From: Methanolinea sp. | Lineage (GTDB): Archaea; Halobacteriota; Methanomicrobia; Methanomicrobiales; Methanospirillaceae | Direction of reading: 5' to 3' | DNA length: 8,801 nucleotides | Assembly: GCA_013331225.1 (NCBI GenBank) | Contig: DUGV01000229.1 | Location: 1-8,801, forward strand | Shown: piece by piece, positions 5,954-8,801 of the stretch | Numbering within the stretch: position 1 is the stretch's first letter | Layout of the letters: every line of letters starts with the position of its first letter | Translations under genes and position numbers: made by a program | Notes under the pieces: generated by a model | Told to the model about the DNA's origin: nothing | The model's input: only the letters and a program-made list of their open reading frames with translations | The model's database searches: none

Positions 5954-6643
5954 ATGACTGCGACAAGTCTTTTCATCCTGCAGCACGAAAAAGCGGAACC
6001 TGCGGGTATTTTTGAAGAGGTCGCCCGCACCAGAGGAATATCCAGCACCGTTGTGCCCCTGTTCGAAACACACGAAGTTCCGCCTGTCACGTCGACCCAT
6101 CTCCTCGTCCTGGGTGGATCGATGAGCGTGAACGATGGTGCCCGATATCCCTTCATCGACCAGGAAAAAAGGCTCATCCGATCCTGGATTGCAAAGGGGC
6201 GACCGGTCCTCGGGATCTGCCTCGGCGCCCAGATGATCGCGGCTGCCTGCGGGGGAGAGATCTCACCGTGCAGGAAAGAGATTGGCTGGGTTCCACTGGA
6301 GGTCATTGATATCGCTGTGCTCCCCGGGGTTCCTCGCTCGTTTATGGCGTTCCAGCTGCATGGTGAGACGTTCTCGCTCCCTGCCGGGGCGGACCTGGTC
6401 TGCCGGGGCAAAGAGGTTCCCCACCAGGCCCTCGCAGTCGGGAGTGCGCTCGGGCTGCAGTTTCACCTGGAGCCGACGGAGCAGATGATCCGGCTGTGGC
6501 TCTCTGAATTCCATCCCGGGGAACAGTCCCGGATATTGCAGGACACTGCCCGTTACCTGGCCGAGTCACACAGGCTCTGCCGAATCGTCTGCGATCGGTT
6601 TTTCCAGGCCGCTCCCCGGGGGTTCTGCTGGCGCTGCCCGTGA
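5954..6643 (+). CDS. Stand-alone class I glutamine amidotransferase
   Basis: The 229-aa protein is a GATase_1 (PF00117, COG0518-like) domain with no synthase domain attached, expected to hydrolyse glutamine or a gamma-glutamyl compound in the cytoplasm. The nucleophile Cys89 is in GICLGAQMIA (87-96), and the catalytic His171 and Glu173 are in QFHLEPTE (169-176). The oxyanion strand GGSMSVND is at 54-61. The AFQLHGETFSLPAGA stretch at 132-146 is typical of the GuaA-like stand-alone branch often annotated 'GMP synthase - glutamine amidotransferase domain'. It is longer than a GuaA glutaminase subunit, and there is no purine gene nearby, so a role in GMP synthesis is not supported. The last ~40 residues are Arg- and Cys-rich (CRIVC, CWRCP) and look poorly conserved. 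ATG 5954 is the first start in frame, since TAG at 5948 closes the frame upstream. No Shine-Dalgarno sequence is evident. It converges with the thioesterase gene. Confidence 0.9.
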   Translation: MTATSLFILQHEKAEPAGIFEEVARTRGISSTVVPLFETHEVPPVTSTHLLVLGGSMSVNDGARYPFIDQEKRLIRSWIAKGRPVLGICLGAQMIAAACGGEISPCRKEIGWVPLEVIDIAVLPGVPRSFMAFQLHGETFSLPAGADLVCRGKEVPHQALAVGSALGLQFHLEPTEQMIRLWLSEFHPGEQSRILQDTARYLAESHRLCRIVCDRFFQAAPRGFCWRCP

Positions 6644-6686
6644 GTGCTGCATTTCAGGGCGACCGCGCGCTCCCCCGGATTCTTTC

Positions 6687-6706
6687 CACCCGCTACCTGC
6701 GGGGTG
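6687..6706. repeat. Hairpin with the thioesterase stop codon in its loop
   Basis: CACCCGC (6687-6693) pairs with GCGGGGTG (6699-6706) apart from one bulged G, with a 5-nt loop. On the minus strand the TAG stop of the thioesterase gene (6693-6695) lies at the loop. The element sits in the convergent end between the amidotransferase and thioesterase genes. No T-tract of note flanks it. Confidence 0.35.
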
Positions 6707-7085
6707 ATTTCCGATACACCATGCCCTGGAAGATTGCAATCTTCTCGCCATCTCCGTTGGTCACCTCGACGGTGTAGGTCGCAAGCTTGGGGTTGAGCGC
6801 AAACTCCCTTGCCTCGGCATAGAGCGACCCGCCCCTTGCAGATTTCATGTAGGAGATGCTTGCATTGATGGCTGCGGCCGGAATCCCGTGGGAGTTCGAG
6901 GCAAGCGCAAATGCGGCGTCTGCGAGGGTATAGATAGCGCCGCCATGCACCGTGCCATGGCTGTTTTCATGCATTTCCCGGATCTCCATCCTGACCCGGG
7001 CCGTCCCTGGTCCGATTTCGAGCAGTTCGATCCCCGTGTGCCGTGCGTAGGCGTCCTTCCCAAAAAAGACCTCGGCGTCTTCCAT
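6693..7085 (-). CDS. PaaI-family hotdog-fold thioesterase
   Basis: This 130-aa protein is a single hotdog domain of the PaaI/4HBT type, which hydrolyses acyl- or aryl-CoA thioesters in the cytoplasm as a homotetramer or dimer. The signature is NSHGTVHGGAIYTLADAAFALASNS at 41-65, in which Asn41 or His47, Gly48-Gly49 and Asp56 match the family's active-site region on the long central helix. Residues 72-84 (AINASISYMKSAR) and 87-126 form the following beta strands. Length is normal. The start at 7085 gives the usual short lead-in to the domain and has a TATA-like element 27-32 nt upstream, consistent with a leaderless or near-leaderless mRNA. A T6 tract separates it from the PPOX-like gene behind it, so it is probably its own transcription unit. 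The physiological substrate cannot be told. Confidence 0.92.
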   Translation of the reverse strand: MEDAEVFFGKDAYARHTGIELLEIGPGTARVRMEIREMHENSHGTVHGGAIYTLADAAFALASNSHGIPAAAINASISYMKSARGGSLYAEAREFALNPKLATYTVEVTNGDGEKIAIFQGMVYRKSPRR

Positions 7086-7111
7086 GGTCGTAGAGTATCC
7101 CGGTACCTGGA

Positions 7112-7117
7112 TTAAAA
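7112..7117 (-). promoter_or_regulatory. TATA-like element of the thioesterase gene
   Basis: TTTTAA on the minus strand (7117-7112) is an A/T-only island in GC-rich DNA, 27-32 nt upstream of the ATG at 7085. This is the distance at which an archaeal TATA box would put the transcription start at or just before the start codon. Confidence 0.45.
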
Positions 7118-7192
7118 CATGCGCACGGTATTCGAAAGACCAAAGAAAATGCCTGTTGGTGGAGGGAGTCGTCGGTGACGAAGAAGTGAGAT

Positions 7193-7198
7193 AAAAAA
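7193..7198 (-). terminator. T6 tract terminator after the PPOX-like gene
   Basis: On the minus strand six T (7198-7193) follow the TGA of the PPOX-like gene after 10 nt, flanked by GAGAT and ATCTC. A T-run directly behind a stop codon is the usual archaeal terminator. It lies upstream of the separate thioesterase promoter. Confidence 0.5.
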
Positions 7199-7208
7199 GG
7201 TGGATCTC

Positions 7209-7685
7209 TCAGGCGTTTTTGAGCGCGACGATGTCTTTTACGCCCACGAGTTTCCAGACGAGGTTTCGCTCCTCCTCAAGTATCTTCTCGGGCGGGTCCT
7301 CGGGAGAGTGGCCGAGCGCGGACATTGCGGCCGATGAAAGACCCCGGCGCTTCATCATGTCCACGAACCTGGCGCGGACATCACGGGAAATCACAGGGTC
7401 CCTCACCTCCTCGAGGCGGCCCTGGAGGCTCACGAACCGGAACGTGGAGAGATCTGGCGAATATTGCTCGATCTCGACGGAGACTGCGGGATTGCTCCTG
7501 AAGTATCCGATCTTCCGCCCGTACTTCGTGGAGAGGAAATAGAGGTATTTTCCATCGAATACGTACATGAACGGAGCGATATAGGGAAAATTCTCCCCGC
7601 GGAAGGCGATTCGGCTCACGTGGCCTTCGTGAATGATCCGGTCATACTCCTGCTTCTCCATCTTTGGAATCTTCAGGACATCCAT
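7209..7685 (-). CDS. PPOX-like flavin-binding split-barrel protein
   Basis: The 158-aa product resembles the pyridoxamine 5'-phosphate oxidase-related group (Pyridox_ox_2, COG3467), small cytoplasmic proteins with a split beta-barrel that bind FMN, or in archaea sometimes F420. The family pattern is clear: KIPKMEKQEYDRII at 5-18, HVSRIAF at 22-28, PYIAPFMYVFDGKYLYFLSTKYGRKIGYFRSNPAVSVEI at 34-72, and SLQGRLEEV at 86-94. A charged C-terminal helical segment and WKLVGVKDIVALK end it. The ATG at 7709 would add eight residues. I prefer ATG 7685 because the family normally starts close to the KIPxM segment, and ATTAATAT at 7715-7708 is correctly placed as a TATA box for a leaderless start at 7685 but would overlap a start at 7709. 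True pyridoxamine phosphate oxidase activity is unlikely; the cofactor and substrate are unknown. Confidence 0.85.
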   Translation of the reverse strand: MDVLKIPKMEKQEYDRIIHEGHVSRIAFRGENFPYIAPFMYVFDGKYLYFLSTKYGRKIGYFRSNPAVSVEIEQYSPDLSTFRFVSLQGRLEEVRDPVISRDVRARFVDMMKRRGLSSAAMSALGHSPEDPPEKILEEERNLVWKLVGVKDIVALKNA

Positions 7686-7707
7686 GAAAAAGGAGTGACC
7701 GGGCGCC

Positions 7708-7715
7708 ATATTAAT
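7708..7715 (-). promoter_or_regulatory. TATA-like element of the PPOX-like gene
   Basis: ATTAATAT on the minus strand (7715-7708) is an all-A/T octamer centred about 27 nt upstream of the ATG at 7685. It overlaps the alternative ATG at 7709, so if this is the TATA box the longer protein cannot be made from this promoter. Confidence 0.5.
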
Positions 7716-7727
7716 GTATTCTCAGGA

Positions 7728-7769
7728 GAAGGGGGGGGCGTTCCGGGCAGAACAGGCCTGGCCCCCTTC
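7728..7769. repeat. G8 run and long-loop hairpin at the 3' end of the YkgJ-family gene
   Basis: GAAGGGGG (7728-7735) is complementary to CCCCCTTC (7762-7769) with a 26-nt spacer that contains the palindrome CAGGCCTG (7753-7760). On the minus strand the stem begins inside the TGA stop codon of the YkgJ-family gene. A homopolymer of eight G (7731-7738) lets the arm pair in shifted registers and could be a slippage or sequencing-error site. Confidence 0.35.
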
Positions 7770-8244
7770 ACTCGCACCGGTATCCTCTCCGGGCCAGCAG
7801 TGGGGCGATCCGGCTCTCGGCGTCCTCCGGGCATGCAGCGATCGCCCGTTCCACTTCGTCCCAGGCCGCCCTGAGCGCAGGATCGCTGCTGTGGAGGGCA
7901 CGCGTCCCGGTGATGTATCCCATCTCGACTCCGTCAGGGGAATAAATGCGGGCAATCACGCAGCGGTATGCCTTGCATTGCGCGGGGCTCGTGTGGTGGA
8001 TAGTGCAGACGATGCGGGTACCCGAAGGGCGGAGAAAGGGGCATGCAGCAGGGTGTTCTCTGATCCAGGTGCGGTCTGAAAAGAGGTCCTGCTTGTCGGC
8101 ATCGACCCTGGCAGTAAACGTGGTGCCGGACGAGACCGAGCAGCAGGTGAACTCGAAGGGACCGACTTCCCGTTCGATCTCGATATAGTCCCCAAGGTGC
8201 ATGCAGCATCTGCCGCACTGCCTGCAGTCGAATGCCATAGCCAT
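7768..8244 (-). CDS. YkgJ-family cysteine-cluster protein
   Basis: This 158-aa cytoplasmic protein belongs to the YkgJ / CxxCxxCC family (PF03692), thought to bind zinc or an Fe-S cluster; its reaction is not established. The N-terminal cluster DCRQCGRCC gives Cys7, 10, 13 and 14. The second half of the site is ACPFL (Cys68) and CTIHHTSPAQCKAYRC (Cys80, 90, 95), the family's C-x-I/V-x9-10-C-x4-C tail. Extra cysteines at 34, 35, 138 and 157 are not part of the usual pattern. The frame stays open up to 8370, but residues upstream of MAMAF are unlike the family. A TATA-like GATTTATCC (8272-8264) centred about 24 nt upstream supports ATG 8244 (or 8238, two codons later). The gene is divergent from a second YkgJ-family gene and lies 82 nt before the PPOX-like start on the same strand. 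Confidence 0.87.
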   Translation of the reverse strand: MAMAFDCRQCGRCCMHLGDYIEIEREVGPFEFTCCSVSSGTTFTARVDADKQDLFSDRTWIREHPAACPFLRPSGTRIVCTIHHTSPAQCKAYRCVIARIYSPDGVEMGYITGTRALHSSDPALRAAWDEVERAIAACPEDAESRIAPLLARRGYRCE

Positions 8245-8263
8245 ACCATTCGGACCGAATACG

Positions 8264-8273
8264 GGATAAATCC
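8264..8273 (-). promoter_or_regulatory. TATA-like element of the minus-strand YkgJ-family gene
   Basis: GGATTTATCC on the minus strand (8273-8264) contains TTTAT and is itself an imperfect palindrome (GGAT, two bases, ATCC). Its centre is about 24 nt upstream of ATG 8244 and 30 nt upstream of ATG 8238, fitting a leaderless transcript from either. Confidence 0.45.
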
Positions 8274-8284
8274 AGGGGCACGAT

Positions 8285-8299
8285 CTGCCGGAATGGCAG
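8285..8299. repeat. Small palindrome between the divergent YkgJ-family genes
   Basis: CTGCC (8285-8289) and GGCAG (8295-8299) form a perfect 5-bp inverted repeat with a 5-nt spacer, between the two divergent TATA-like elements. It could be a shared operator, but inverted repeats this short occur often by chance in GC-rich DNA. Confidence 0.2.
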
Positions 8300-8338
8300 T
8301 GCACGGATGGCTCGACCGCGGTGGAGAGGAATGAAAGA

Positions 8339-8346
8339 GAGATAAG
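8339..8346 (+). promoter_or_regulatory. TATA-like element of the plus-strand YkgJ-family gene
   Basis: GAGATAAG is centred about 27 nt upstream of the ATG at 8370, so a transcript started at the usual distance would begin at the start codon. It is only moderately A/T-rich, so support is modest. Confidence 0.3.
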
Positions 8347-8369
8347 GGTTCGGGAGAACAATACCACCA

Positions 8370-8801
8370 ATGGGATTTGTGAATCCTGAACAGTCTGGGG
8401 ACAACCGCATGACTGCCGAAGGGGGGAGCGACGAGTGCCTCCAGTGCGGGCTTTGCTGCAAGATATTCGGGGACAGGATCCAGCCCACCCTCGAGAACCT
8501 TTTCTCGTGGATGGAGGATGGCCGCGAGGATATCCTTTCGTTCTTCATGGCATGCCTCGAAGACGGGAGGTGGGTGCGGTGCACGGAGATTGCCCCCGGA
8601 GACCTCTCGGGTATACACGCGGTGGAGCTGCGGGACCCTGCCACGGGCGGCTACCTCCCGGTCTGCCCGTTCCTGAAGAGGGTCGCAAAAAACAGGTACC
8701 TATGCGGGATTCACGCCGTGAAGCCCGAGATGTGCAGGAACTACCAGCCATGGATCTGGGGCGAGACCTACTTCAACCGGTGCAAGGCACTGAAAAAGAG
8801 G
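8370..8801 (+). CDS. Second YkgJ-family cysteine-cluster protein (3'-truncated by window edge)
   Basis: The frame from ATG 8370 stays open to the last base, giving 144 residues without a stop. It has the family's CLQCGLCC at 23-30 (Cys23, 26, 29, 30), then VCPFLKR at 98-104 (Cys99), then LCGIHAVKPEMCRNYQPW at 111-128 (Cys112 and 122), and Cys138. The C-x-I-H/Y-x-x-K/R-P-x-x-C-R-x-Y/F motif is the textbook YkgJ metal-binding pattern. Additional cysteines are at 62 and 71. Compared with the divergent neighbour it has a longer acidic N-terminus and an insert of about 40 residues (36-75) after the first cluster; the two are not close copies. ATG 8409 is an alternative start that keeps all cysteines. 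Bound metal and reaction are unknown. Confidence 0.85.
   Translation, partial: MGFVNPEQSGDNRMTAEGGSDECLQCGLCCKIFGDRIQPTLENLFSWMEDGREDILSFFMACLEDGRWVRCTEIAPGDLSGIHAVELRDPATGGYLPVCPFLKRVAKNRYLCGIHAVKPEMCRNYQPWIWGETYFNRCKALKKR

Noticed and set aside
8245..8370. Extended N-terminus (42 codons) for the minus-strand YkgJ-family protein
   Set aside because: The family begins close to the CxxCxxCC cluster, and the extension runs across the probable promoters of both divergent YkgJ genes.
7934..8644. Minus-strand frames opposite the plus-strand YkgJ-family gene
   Set aside because: They are antisense to or out of frame with two YkgJ-family genes whose cysteine motifs read cleanly in the chosen frames.

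Overview
The window looks like a stretch of chromosome from a euryarchaeon, most likely a methanogen of the Methanomicrobiales type. This is inferred from the high-GC codon use, the gene families present (a COG2426 membrane protein, a DUF2178 membrane protein with a small HTH regulator, YkgJ-type cysteine-cluster proteins, a PPOX-like flavoprotein), and the archaeal TATA-like elements that sit about 22-30 nt upstream of several start codons. I see no rRNA, tRNA, CRISPR array, transposase or integrase. No 16S or methanogenesis marker is present to fix the taxon.

Left part (1-4840), membrane transport. A P2-type cation-pumping ATPase, cut off at its N-terminus by the window edge, is followed 97 nt later by a neurotransmitter:sodium symporter (SNF/NSS, LeuT-fold) transporter, both on the + strand. 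A COG2426 'small multidrug export'-type membrane protein converges on them from the - strand, with only 27 nt between the stop codons; that gap holds a short T-tract and the start of a hairpin.

Middle (4840-6643). A 272-nt divergent intergenic region carries a hairpin, a possible 17-codon micro-ORF, and a promoter-like segment in which a TATA-like element lies inside inverted repeats. It precedes a two-gene module of a DUF2178 four-helix membrane protein and a 63-aa XRE/Cro-type regulator that overlap by 11 nt. After a 205-nt gap comes a stand-alone class I glutamine amidotransferase.

Right part (6693-8801). Three minus-strand genes encode a PaaI-family hotdog thioesterase, a PPOX-like flavin-binding split-barrel protein and a YkgJ-family cysteine-cluster protein. 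A second, different YkgJ-family gene is transcribed divergently from the first and runs off the window. Several of these genes show TATA-like boxes placed as expected for leaderless mRNAs, and I used this to choose starts shorter than the longest open frames.

Most genes are ordinary accessory or housekeeping functions. The items most worth a second look are the DUF2178/HTH module with its candidate operator, the unusual ion-site residues of the P-type ATPase, and the head-to-head YkgJ pair. I did not find a clearly new large system.
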